Positions 42,854 through 51,288 of a stretch of 64,000 bases of DNA are shown in pieces. A model generated the notes under the pieces. It did not search any database. It was not told the DNA's origin and saw only the letters and a list, made by a program, of their open reading frames with translations. How positions within the stretch are numbered: the stretch's first letter is position 1; every line of letters starts with the position of its first letter. A program made the translations under genes and the position numbers. Origin of the DNA: Prauserella_A sp040635515 (GTDB lineage Bacteria > Actinomycetota > Actinomycetes > Mycobacteriales > Pseudonocardiaceae); assembly GCA_040635515.1 (NCBI GenBank), contig JBEYHY010000014.1:1-64000 (forward strand). Direction: 5' to 3'.

Positions 42854-44187
42854 TCGGGGTAGTCCTCTTCGGAGCGTTTCTCGTCCTGCTGATGCTGGGC
42901 GTGCCGGTGGCGTTCGCGCTCGGTGTGTCCGCGGTGTGCTCGCTGGTGGTGATGGGAGGGCTCGGCGAGCTGTCGCTGGTGCCGAGCGTGTTCGTCTCGT
43001 CGGTGTCGTCGGAGACCCTGCTGGCGATCCCGTTCTTCATCCTCGCGGGCGTGATCATGGAGTACGCGGGCATCTCCCGCAGGCTCGTCGACTTCGCCCA
43101 CGCGTGTGTGGGGCAGCGCAAGCACGGCCTGGCGATCGTGGTGATCGTGGCGGCGTTCTTCTTCTCCGCGATCTCCGGCTCGGGGCCCGCGACGGTCGCC
43201 GCGATCGGTTCCATTCTCATCCCGGCGCTGATCCGCCACGGCTACTCCGCGCGGCACGCGTCATCGCTCATGGCCACCGCGGGCTCGATGGGCATCATCG
43301 TGCCGCCGAGTATCGCGTTCATCATCTTCGCCGTGGTCGTCAGCGACTTCTCGGGAGTCTCGATCGTCCGGTTGTTCGTGGCTGGCGTCGTGCCGGGCAT
43401 CATGCTGGCTGTCGCGCTGGTGATCGCGTGCCTGTTCCTGCCGAGGAAGGCACCCGCCATGGCGACCTCGGGCGGTCCCGGCGCGGCACAGGCTCCCGCG
43501 CGCACCGGCGACGGGCCGCCGAAGGAGAGTTTCGCCCGCGCGGTCGGCAAGGCCCTTCCCGGGCTGCTGCTGCCGGTCATCATCCTCGGCGGCATCTACG
43601 GCGGGATCGTCACGCCCACCGAGTCGGCGGTGGTCGCCGCCACGTACGCGCTGCTCGTCGGGGTGCTGTTCTACCGCGAGATCAAGCCGGCGCAGCTGTA
43701 CCGGATCTTCACGACGGCGGCGGCGCAGTCGGCCGTTGTGATGCTCATCGTCGGCGCGGCCTCGGTGTTCACCTACGTGGTGACCGTCAACGACATCGCG
43801 GCGGGCGTGTCCGACGCGCTGCTCGGACTGACCGGCAACAAGTACCTCATCATCCTGCTGGCGGTCATCCTGCTGCTCGTGGTGGGCGCGTTCATCGACG
43901 CGGTGTCGGCGCTGTACCTGTTCATCCCGATCATCGCGCCGGTCCTGCTCGAGGTCGGCGTCGACGTGACCACCATCGGTGTGCTGATGGTCGTGAACCT
44001 GGCGCTGGGACTGGTGACACCGCCCGTGGGCGTGAACCTGTTCGTGGCGGCGGGGATCGCGCGCATCTCGCTCGTCGAGGTGGTGAAGGGCATCCGGCCG
44101 TTCTTCGTCGCGGGGCTCGTGGTGGTGCTGCTCGTGTCCTATGTGCCCGCGCTGTCGAACTGGCTGCCCGATCTGCTCGGTTTCTAG
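42850..44187 (+). CDS. dctM: TRAP transporter large permease (DctM)
   Basis: This 445-residue membrane protein has about 12 hydrophobic segments. Family motifs include FFILAGVIMEYAGISRRLVD, FFFSAISGSGPATVAAIGSI, GSMGIIVPPSIAFIIFAVVV, GGIVTPTESAVVAATYALLV and TPPVGVNLFVAAGIARISL. A cytoplasmic loop at about 200-225 is rich in Pro, Ala and Gly. It forms the transport pore with DctQ. Confidence 0.9.
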   Translation: MIGVVLFGAFLVLLMLGVPVAFALGVSAVCSLVVMGGLGELSLVPSVFVSSVSSETLLAIPFFILAGVIMEYAGISRRLVDFAHACVGQRKHGLAIVVIVAAFFFSAISGSGPATVAAIGSILIPALIRHGYSARHASSLMATAGSMGIIVPPSIAFIIFAVVVSDFSGVSIVRLFVAGVVPGIMLAVALVIACLFLPRKAPAMATSGGPGAAQAPARTGDGPPKESFARAVGKALPGLLLPVIILGGIYGGIVTPTESAVVAATYALLVGVLFYREIKPAQLYRIFTTAAAQSAVVMLIVGAASVFTYVVTVNDIAAGVSDALLGLTGNKYLIILLAVILLLVVGAFIDAVSALYLFIPIIAPVLLEVGVDVTTIGVLMVVNLALGLVTPPVGVNLFVAAGIARISLVEVVKGIRPFFVAGLVVVLLVSYVPALSNWLPDLLGF

Positions 44188-44214
44188 CGTGTTCCATCCC
44201 AGGGAGGGGAGAAG

Positions 44215-44988
44215 ATGGCCGTGAACCCGTTCGACCTCGCCGGTCAGGTCGCACTCGTCACCGGAGGCGCCAGGGGTATCGGACTGGCCACCGCGAGAGT
44301 ACTCGCGGGCCAGGGGGCCGACGTGATGGTGGTGGACCTCGCCGACGACGTCGACCCGGTGGCCGAGCTGCGGGAGGAGTTCCCGGCGCGGGGTTTCGCG
44401 TATCGCAAGGTCGATGTACGCGACGAGGACGAGGTGCGGCGCTCGGTGGACGAGCTCGTCGCCGAGTTCGGCAAGATCGACGTGCTGGTCAACAACGCGG
44501 GCACGGCGAGCCGGGCCGGGCTGGACGCGCTGACCGAGGGCGAGTGGCACCGCGACCTCGACACCAACCTGCACGGCATGTTCCTCTACAGCCGCGCCGC
44601 CGTGCACCCGCACATGAAGGACCGGGGCGAGGGCCGGATCATCAACATCAGCTCGATCTCCGGGATCATGGGCGGCCCCCGCTCGGGCGGTGAGGGTGGC
44701 GGCCGGTCGGGCCCGGCCTACGCCGCGTCCAAGGGGGGCGTCATCGCGCTGACCAAGTGGCTGGCCAAGGAGCTCGGCCCGTACGGGATCACGTGCAACT
44801 CGGTGGCTCCCGGCCCGATCGCCACGCCACTGACGACATCGGTCACCTATGCGCTCGACGACCAGGTGATCCAGCGGATGGGCGAGCCGGAGGAGGTCGG
44901 CGCCGCGGTGGCGTATCTGGCCTCGCCGGGCGCGGCGTTCGTCACCGGCCAGGTGCTGAAGGTCTGCGGCGGAGCCGCGATCGGCTGA
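44215..44988 (+). CDS. SDR-family oxidoreductase downstream of the TRAP genes
   Basis: This 257-residue classical SDR has TGGARGIGLATARVLAGQGA (about 15-34), NNAGTASRAGLDALTEGEWH, and catalytic Ser and Tyr in ISSISGIMGG and YAASKGGVIALTKWLAKELG. A Gly-rich insertion (PRSGGEGGGRSGP) separates them. It ends FVTGQVLKVCGGAAIG. GGGAGGGGAG precedes the ATG. As the last gene of the TRAP operon it probably oxidises the imported compound first; the substrate is unknown. Confidence 0.88.
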   Translation: MAVNPFDLAGQVALVTGGARGIGLATARVLAGQGADVMVVDLADDVDPVAELREEFPARGFAYRKVDVRDEDEVRRSVDELVAEFGKIDVLVNNAGTASRAGLDALTEGEWHRDLDTNLHGMFLYSRAAVHPHMKDRGEGRIINISSISGIMGGPRSGGEGGGRSGPAYAASKGGVIALTKWLAKELGPYGITCNSVAPGPIATPLTTSVTYALDDQVIQRMGEPEEVGAAVAYLASPGAAFVTGQVLKVCGGAAIG

Positions 44989-45013
44989 GGCACTGGTGGA
45001 GTCGACTAGTCAA

Positions 45014-45160
45014 TCACGGAAACCGTGCCAGAACCGGGTTTTTACGTGCCGTTGACACATGCGTGCGGGGAACTTGGTGGGGCAGGTCCAGCTGCCGTAA
45101 CCCACGGGCCACGCGGAGCTCGCGCAGACGGGCGCCGAAGGCACCGGCGAGCGCGGAGAC
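45014..45160 (-). pseudogene. XRE-type HTH fragment
   Basis: A minus-strand piece reads LRELRVARGLRQLDLPHQVP, resembling the start of an XRE helix-turn-helix, and then stops. The upstream part of the frame is not protein-like. The remaining 45161-45545 shows no gene. This is a weak remnant. Confidence 0.3.
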
Positions 45161-45545
45161 GGGCGGCAGCGGTGTTGTGGAGCGCCTGGGCAGCTTGGAC
45201 ACACCCGTAACTGTGTCCGCACAACGCTCCGCTCGCCACGCGAGAAGAGAGCATTTATCGCAATCGTCTTCAACGAGACTTTCCAGCACTGGACGAAGCC
45301 CCGCAACGCCCCCGCGCGTCTGTGCCACCATCGCCGACCGACGCGCCTGCTCTCGCGCAGATCGGTGAGGACGCCGACCCCCGGCACACACTATCGCCCC
45401 CGTATCGGGACATCGGTGACCTGACACCATCGACACGGTGACAGCATCACCGCGGCTCTGGCGCGCGGGGACGCTTGCGGTGTTCGATTTCGCTGTGTTC
45501 CCAGACGCGACTGGGTTTGCTGGGCTCTGCTGGAGGCGGGCGGTA

Positions 45546-46925
45546 TCAGCGCGCTTCGCGCCAGTCGGCGGGGGCGGGGCCCGTCAGCGCTCCGACGTCG
45601 AGATCGTCCTCACCCGGCACGCGGATCCGCAGGAAGCGCATGGGTTCGGCCCCAGCCGGGACAGTGGCGTCGAAGCCGAGCTTCGCGCCGACCCCGTTCA
45701 CCGTGGACGGGTCCAGTTTGGACCCTTGGGTGCCCTGCACGACGACAAGGTCACGGTCGGCCTGGAAGCGTGTCGCCACGGCCCATTCGACCTCCGTGGG
45801 GTCGGTGACGTCGACGTCGGAGTCCACCACGGTCACGTGCTTGACGTCGTAGTGCACGGCCAAGGCGGCGAGCAGGACGTTCTTCGCCTCGCCCGGCGCT
45901 GGATCGTCGACCTGCACGTGCAGGTGGTACCGGCACGTGCCGCCGAGGGAGAGGTGCACGCCGGTGACGCACGGGAAGTTACGGCGCAGTTCGGACAGGA
46001 ACGAGCCCTCCCTCGGGATGCAGCCGAGCAGCAGGTGCTCCCGGCCGCCGCCGACGATGGTGTGGAAGAGCGGGTCTCGCCGGTGGGTGACGGTGCTGAG
46101 CGCGATCACGTGCCGTTCGGCGCGCTGCCCGTAGTATTGCGGGAATTCGCCGAACGGGCCTTCCGGCTCGCGGACGTCGGCCAGCAGCTTGCCCTCCAGC
46201 ACGATCTCGGCGTCGGCGGGAACCATGATGGCACTGTCGAGGCAGCGCACCACGGGCAGCGGTTCGCCGCGCAGCGCGCCGGAGATCTCCAGCTCATCCT
46301 GCCCGAGCGGCACGGCCGCCTGCGAGGCCATGAGGGTGAGCGGGTCGGCGCCGATCACGATCGCCACGTCGAGGTCCTCGCCGTGGCGTTCGCGGTTGCG
46401 GAAGAACGCGAGGGTGTGCCGGGGCAGCAGCAGTGCGCCGAGCCGGTCGGGTCCGCTGACCTGGAGCCGGTGGATCGACACGTTCTGCGTGCCGGTCTCG
46501 CGGTCGCGGGTGATCAGCAATCCCGCCGTGAGGTAGGCGCCGTGGTCGTGCTCGTTGTGTGTGGGCAGGGGCAGCAGCCGGGCGAGGTCGACCTCGGTGT
46601 GCACCACCTCCTGGCACGCGCCGTCGGTGACCGGCGCCCACGACACCGGTTCTCGGCACGCCTGCTGGAAGCGGGCCACGAGGTCGGGCTCGGCGACCCC
46701 GGCGGCCTCGGCCATCCAGCCCCGCTGGGACAGCAGCCCCGAGACCACCGGGACCGGATGCCCACCCGGCTTCGGGAACAGGGTGGCCTGGGCGCCGTCG
46801 AGCCGGTTCGCGACACCGGCGACGCCGAAGCGGAGATCGATTCCGTGCTCGGCGAGCGCGAGTCGTCCGGTGTGCTGGAGCTGGTCGAGCCACGTGCGCA
46901 GTTGCGCACCAGGTGGAAGTGCCAT
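45546..46925 (-). CDS. hmfF: UbiD-family decarboxylase (HmfF-like, furandicarboxylate candidate)
   Basis: This prenylated-FMN-dependent decarboxylase has 459 residues, slightly shorter than typical UbiD (about 490) and close to HmfF-type enzymes. Visible are the cofactor/metal region NVSIHRLQVSGPDR (about 149-162) and EGKLLADVREPEGPFGEFPQ with the acidic catalytic residues, then HTIVGGGREHLLLGCIPREG and EVEWAVATRFQAD. The prFMN maker UbiX is encoded in the same island (62571). With a furoyl-CoA-type set close by, 2,5-furandicarboxylate to 2-furoate is the best guess; another aromatic or heteroaromatic acid is possible. It is the last gene of the minus-strand operon, 9 nt after the dehydrogenase. 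Confidence 0.82.
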   Translation of the reverse strand: MALPPGAQLRTWLDQLQHTGRLALAEHGIDLRFGVAGVANRLDGAQATLFPKPGGHPVPVVSGLLSQRGWMAEAAGVAEPDLVARFQQACREPVSWAPVTDGACQEVVHTEVDLARLLPLPTHNEHDHGAYLTAGLLITRDRETGTQNVSIHRLQVSGPDRLGALLLPRHTLAFFRNRERHGEDLDVAIVIGADPLTLMASQAAVPLGQDELEISGALRGEPLPVVRCLDSAIMVPADAEIVLEGKLLADVREPEGPFGEFPQYYGQRAERHVIALSTVTHRRDPLFHTIVGGGREHLLLGCIPREGSFLSELRRNFPCVTGVHLSLGGTCRYHLHVQVDDPAPGEAKNVLLAALAVHYDVKHVTVVDSDVDVTDPTEVEWAVATRFQADRDLVVVQGTQGSKLDPSTVNGVGAKLGFDATVPAGAEPMRFLRIRVPGEDDLDVGALTGPAPADWREAR

Positions 46926-46934
46926 GCTGTCCTC

Positions 46935-48191
46935 TCAGCCGAAGTTCCATGCGGTGGGGTGACGGATGTCGAGTTCGCGCAGCCCTTTGGGACCCGCGAC
47001 GCCGGACTGACCGAGCGCGGTGCGCAGCTCCTCGGTGAGGAGCGCGGCGACGTGGTCGGAGCCGGTCCTGCCCGCGGCGGCGAGCCCGAGCAGGAAGGCA
47101 CGCCCGCAGAACACCGCGTCGGCGCCGAGCGCGAGGGCTCTTGCCGTGTCCAGTCCGGAGCGGATCCCGCTGTCGAAGAGCACCGTCGTCGAGGAGCCGA
47201 CCGCGCGGGTGATGGCGGGCAGCACGTCGATCGCGGCGGGTGCGGCATCGGATTGCCTGCCGCCGTGGTTGGACACGAGCACACCGTCCGCGCCCACCTC
47301 GACCGCGTGCTCGGCGTCGCCGGGATGCAGCAGGCCCTTGACTACCAGTGCCCGTGGCCATGCCTGGCGCAGCTCGGCGATCTCGGCCCAGGTGAACCCG
47401 CCACGCAACCCGTTCTGCACGAAGCCGGCGACCTGGTCGAGTGTGGGCGAGGCGCCCACGTAGCGGCCCATGTTGGCGAAAACGGGAACGCGGCTGCGCA
47501 GCGCGGCGAGCGACCAGCCGGGCGCGCTCGCCACCTGCAGCGCTGTCGAGAACGATGGGCGGAACGGCACGACGAGGCCGTGCCGCAGGTCCCTCGGCCG
47601 CTTGGACCGTACGGGCGCGTCGACGGCGACGACGAGCGCCTCGGCTCCCGCGTCGGCGGCGCGGCGCACCAGGTCGAAGGTGACGCGGTGGTTCTCAGCT
47701 GGCAGTCCGTAGAGCTGGAACCAGGTACGGCCGGGGGCGCGGGCGGCGACCTCCTCGACGGAGGCGGACGCGAGCGTGCCGGTGATGTAGGGGATGTTCG
47801 CGCGCGCCGCGGTGGCTGCGAGGTGCCGGGTCGCGTCCGGCCAGGCGAGTCCGTCGAGCCCGGTGGGGGCGATGCCGACCGGGCTCGCGTAGGTCTGGCC
47901 GAACAGGGTCGTCTCGGTGTCGACGGCGGGCAGTTCGCCGTAGCGAGGGACGATCTCGATTCCGTCGAGCGCGGCCCGGTTGCGCCGTACGCCGAGGTCG
48001 TCGCCGGTGCCGCCGGCCAGGAAGTCGTAGGCGAAGCTGGGCAGCCTCCGGCGGGCGGCGCGTTCGACGTCGGTGAGCGAGGGCAGCCGGCGTTTCAGCG
48101 CGGCCTCCCTGCCTACTCCGCTGCCGGGTCCCCAGCCCGCGCCGCGTCGCCGCAGTCGGACGGTCAGTGCTCGGGGAGTCTCGTTGGTCAT
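46935..48191 (-). CDS. FMN-dependent 2-hydroxyacid dehydrogenase/oxidase
   Basis: This 418-residue protein of the lactate/mandelate/glycolate oxidase family carries FAYDFLAGGTGDDLGVRRNR (about 52-71), PVGIAPTGLDGLAWPDATRH, FQLYGLPAENHRVT and the catalytic His-Gly-Gly-Arg in GVLVSNHGGRQSDAAPAAID (about 308-327), with FDSGIRSGLDTARALALGAD binding FMN phosphate. It would oxidise an (S)-2-hydroxy acid to a 2-keto acid. Neighbours (enolase-superfamily enzyme, ThDP decarboxylase) suggest a mandelate-dehydrogenase-like step. The ATG overlaps the decarboxylase stop. Confidence 0.88.
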   Translation of the reverse strand: MTNETPRALTVRLRRRGAGWGPGSGVGREAALKRRLPSLTDVERAARRRLPSFAYDFLAGGTGDDLGVRRNRAALDGIEIVPRYGELPAVDTETTLFGQTYASPVGIAPTGLDGLAWPDATRHLAATAARANIPYITGTLASASVEEVAARAPGRTWFQLYGLPAENHRVTFDLVRRAADAGAEALVVAVDAPVRSKRPRDLRHGLVVPFRPSFSTALQVASAPGWSLAALRSRVPVFANMGRYVGASPTLDQVAGFVQNGLRGGFTWAEIAELRQAWPRALVVKGLLHPGDAEHAVEVGADGVLVSNHGGRQSDAAPAAIDVLPAITRAVGSSTTVLFDSGIRSGLDTARALALGADAVFCGRAFLLGLAAAGRTGSDHVAALLTEELRTALGQSGVAGPKGLRELDIRHPTAWNFG

Positions 48192-49831
48192 GCCGTCCTC
48201 TCGCGTAGGTCTCCGATGGTGTTCCAGACCGAGATTCGTTCGGGGTCGGTGACGATTTCCACGACGGCCGGGCGGCCGACGGCCAGCGCGGCCTCCAGCG
48301 CGGCGGGGAACTCCGCGTCGGCGGCGACCCTGGTACCGAAGGCGCCGAACGCGCGAGCCAGTTCCACGAGGTCCGGGTTGCCGAGCTCGGAGCCGATGAC
48401 ACGGCCGGGATACCAGCGTTCCTGGTGCATCCTGATCGAGCCGTACATGTTGTTGTTGAACACCAGAGACACCAGCGGCAGGTGCAGCCGGACCGCGGTC
48501 TCCAGTTCCTGGACCGTCATGAGGAAGCCGCCGTCGCCGGATACCGACACGACGGTGCGCTCCGGAGCGGCGAGCTTCGCTCCGATCGCCGCGGGCAGCG
48601 CGTAGCCCATTGCTCCGGAGGCCGCGCCGACGTAGGTGCGGGCCAGCGGGAACCGGAAGAACGTGTGGAGCCAGCCCGCGAAGTTGCCCGCGTCGTTGGT
48701 CACGACGGCATCGGGCGGCAGGCCCGCGCGCAGCGCGCGGACGATCTGTCGGTTGTCGACGTGTTCGCGGTTCTCGGCGGGGTCCACTGTGGTCACCCGC
48801 CGGTACACCCGCTGTCGTTCGTCCGCCCAGCCGGGATCGCGGCGTCCGCCTGGCTTGCCCAGCGCGCGCAGTGTGGCGAGAGCGTCGGCGTGCACGGCCA
48901 GCTCGACCACGTACGCCTTGCCGAGCTGGTCCGGTTCGATGTCGACTTGCACGACGCGCTGGCCTGTTGCCGGGGCGGTGTACCCCTGAGTGGTGATCTC
49001 GCCGAGCCGCGTGCCGAGCGCGACGACGAGGTCGGCCTCGCGCACCGTCGCGACCAGGTCGGGATGGGTGCCCATCTGCAGGTGACCGGCGTAGCGCGGG
49101 TGCTCGTTGGGGAACACGTCGTGACGCCGCCACGCCGCGAGTACCGGGACCTCCCACGCCTCGGCGAAGGCGACGAGTTCGCTCTCGGCCCCGCTGAGCT
49201 TCACCCCGGCCCCGGCGATCACCACGGGCCGGGCGGCGCCGAGTAGTAGCTGTCGCACCGCGGTGACGTCCTCGGGCGAGGGTGCGGGGCGCGTGCCGCC
49301 GCGGGGGAGTGCGGGCGCGGCGCGGGTCTCGTGGTCGAGAACATCCTCCGGCAGCGACAGCACCACGGGCCCCGGACGGCCGGTGCGGGCGAGGGTCAGC
49401 GCGCGCGCCACCGCGGGCGGGACCCGGTGCGGATCGGACTCCTCGACGGCGTGTTTCGCCACCGGGCCGAGGAACGCGGGAAGGTCGGTCTCCTGGAAAC
49501 CCTCCCTGCCCCGGTGGCGGGAATGGAGCTGGCCCACGAGCACCAGCATCGCCGTGGAGTTCTCGCGCGCGGTGTGCACGCCGATCGACAGGTTCGCGGC
49601 GCCAACGGCTCTGCCGCCGAGCACCACGCCGATGCCACCGCTCGCGGCGGCGTGCGCCTCGGCCATGAACGCGGCGCCGCCCTCGTGCCGGGCGGGAACG
49701 AAGGTGATCTCGCCGTCGGCGTAGAGCGCGTCCAGCAGGGTCGTGAAACTCTCGGACGGCACGCCGAACACGTAGCGCACGCCGTGCGCCTTGAGACTGG
49801 CGACGAGCTGCGTCGCGACGGTCGCGCTCAT
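48188..49831 (-). CDS. ThDP-dependent decarboxylase (benzoylformate decarboxylase-like)
   Basis: This 547-residue enzyme of the acetolactate synthase/benzoylformate decarboxylase family has the N-terminal catalytic Glu region VPARHEGGAAFMAEAHAAAS (about 45-64). The central domain has RPVVIAGAGVKLSGAESEL, and the ThDP-Mg motif is SGDGGFLMTVQELETAVR, then LVFNNNMYGSIRMHQERWYP (about 440-475). The FAD-anchoring sequences of true acetolactate synthases are not obvious. Between the FMN dehydrogenase and a symporter, decarboxylation of an aryl- or furyl-glyoxylate to an aldehyde fits best. Both ends overlap neighbouring genes (ATGA). Confidence 0.83.
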   Translation of the reverse strand: MSATVATQLVASLKAHGVRYVFGVPSESFTTLLDALYADGEITFVPARHEGGAAFMAEAHAAASGGIGVVLGGRAVGAANLSIGVHTARENSTAMLVLVGQLHSRHRGREGFQETDLPAFLGPVAKHAVEESDPHRVPPAVARALTLARTGRPGPVVLSLPEDVLDHETRAAPALPRGGTRPAPSPEDVTAVRQLLLGAARPVVIAGAGVKLSGAESELVAFAEAWEVPVLAAWRRHDVFPNEHPRYAGHLQMGTHPDLVATVREADLVVALGTRLGEITTQGYTAPATGQRVVQVDIEPDQLGKAYVVELAVHADALATLRALGKPGGRRDPGWADERQRVYRRVTTVDPAENREHVDNRQIVRALRAGLPPDAVVTNDAGNFAGWLHTFFRFPLARTYVGAASGAMGYALPAAIGAKLAAPERTVVSVSGDGGFLMTVQELETAVRLHLPLVSLVFNNNMYGSIRMHQERWYPGRVIGSELGNPDLVELARAFGAFGTRVAADAEFPAALEAALAVGRPAVVEIVTDPERISVWNTIGDLRERTA

Positions 49832-51240
49832 CGGGCTACCGGTTCCGTCGACGTGCCTTCGGCGGGTGTGCCGGCGCCCCGGCGGCGGAACAGCTGGCTG
49901 AGCGTCATCACCACGATGGGCACCGCCACCGCCACGTAGGCCTCGTCGACGCCGAACGGGCTGCCCGCGAGGAACCAGCCGATGGTCGCGACGAGCGCGA
50001 TCACGATCGTCCACAGTGCACCGTTACGGGTGCCGTAACGCGGGGCGTAGAACATCAGCAGCACCAGAACGGCGAGGGTGGCGCGCAGCGCCTTGGCGAG
50101 GAACGTCACCGCGAGCACGTCGGAGGCGTAGAGGGCGAGCACGATCGGCAGCAGCCCGGTCACGCCCGCCGCGACCCGGATGAACACCAGGTTCCTGCGC
50201 TCGTCCGACTTCGGGTTGAAGTAGGGCTGGTAGAAGTCCTTGAACAGCAGGGTGGACGCACCGATCGAGAGGGCCGCGATGGTGCCGAACATCGCACCGG
50301 CCAGCCCGGCCACGACGACACCGGCGAGGAGTGGGTCGAGGTCCACGATCAGCGAAGGCATCGCCTGGATGCTGTCGATGTGCGGGAACAGCACCGCCGT
50401 GCACACGCCGATGAACGCTGCCAGGAACCCGTAGATGATGAGAAACAGCGACGAGTAGAAGCCGGCGCGCTGGGCCTTGACGCTGTCGCCGACCGTGGTG
50501 ATGGCCTGGACGACGTACTGGGTCGCGAAGGTCGCTCCGACACCGGCGAGCATCCAGGCGAGGATTTGGGAGAGGCCGACGCCGTCGAGGGAGAACATGT
50601 CGGGCGGCAGTGTGGCGGTGAGCTCGCCGATGCCACCGACGCGGATCGTGGCGACCACCACGAGCACGATGATGCCGACCAGCATGACGATGGCGTGCAG
50701 CAGGTTCGTGTAGACGACCGAGCGCATGCCGCCCACGCTGACGTAGACGGTCGCGAGCACGCCGACGAGTGCGATGGCGAAGGACTTGTCGATGTCGAGC
50801 AGGCTGGACAGGACGGCGCCGCCGCTGGCGTAGACGGAGACGGCGACGATGAGCAGGGCGCAGATCATCACGAGCGACGTCGCGAGGCGGACGCGGTTTC
50901 CGTAGTGGCGGGCGAGTGCGCCGGAGATCGTGATCTCGCCCAGTTTCCGGTACTTGCGGGCGAGCAGGAGCGAGAACAGGATGAATCCGACGCCGAGGGA
51001 GACGACGTTCCACGCCGCCGAGATCCCGGACTCGTAGGCGGCCTGCGCCGTGCCCACGCTGGCGGTGGTCCCAATGAACTCCGACCCCATGAGGAAGCCG
51101 ATCACGATGGCGGGGAACACCTTGCCGCCGCTCGCGAACGAGCCGGAGGTCCGTGCGGACCGGCCGGACAGAAAACTGACGGCGGCCAGAATCGCGATGT
51201 AGCCGCCGACGATGAGTAGCACGAGCCACGCTGACTGCAT
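49828..51240 (-). CDS. Sodium:solute symporter (SSS family)
   Basis: This 470-residue membrane protein has about 13 hydrophobic segments and the SSS signature GGKVFPAIVIGFLMGSEFIG near the N-terminus, then VYASGGAVLSSLLDIDKSFA and VSVGGMRSVVYTNLLHAIV. The C-terminus is basic with a short Pro/Thr tail. It lies between the enolase-superfamily gene and the ThDP decarboxylase, so uptake of the 2-hydroxy acid or related carboxylate is likely. Confidence 0.87.
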   Translation of the reverse strand: MQSAWLVLLIVGGYIAILAAVSFLSGRSARTSGSFASGGKVFPAIVIGFLMGSEFIGTTASVGTAQAAYESGISAAWNVVSLGVGFILFSLLLARKYRKLGEITISGALARHYGNRVRLATSLVMICALLIVAVSVYASGGAVLSSLLDIDKSFAIALVGVLATVYVSVGGMRSVVYTNLLHAIVMLVGIIVLVVVATIRVGGIGELTATLPPDMFSLDGVGLSQILAWMLAGVGATFATQYVVQAITTVGDSVKAQRAGFYSSLFLIIYGFLAAFIGVCTAVLFPHIDSIQAMPSLIVDLDPLLAGVVVAGLAGAMFGTIAALSIGASTLLFKDFYQPYFNPKSDERRNLVFIRVAAGVTGLLPIVLALYASDVLAVTFLAKALRATLAVLVLLMFYAPRYGTRNGALWTIVIALVATIGWFLAGSPFGVDEAYVAVAVPIVVMTLSQLFRRRGAGTPAEGTSTEPVAR

Positions 51241-51288
51241 GGATTCCTCCGGTGTCGCGTCGTTGCAACGAATGGGACCGCGGGGGCC

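Noticed and set aside
45438..48605. A 1055-codon plus-strand open frame
   Set aside because: It lies antisense to the UbiD, FMN dehydrogenase and ThDP genes, whose family motifs are clear. Its sequence is low-complexity, caused by high GC at third codon positions.
48188..49831. Acetolactate synthase as the identity of the ThDP enzyme
   Set aside because: There is no small regulatory subunit or branched-chain amino acid gene nearby, and context with a 2-hydroxyacid dehydrogenase favours a keto-acid decarboxylase. Kept only as an alternative.
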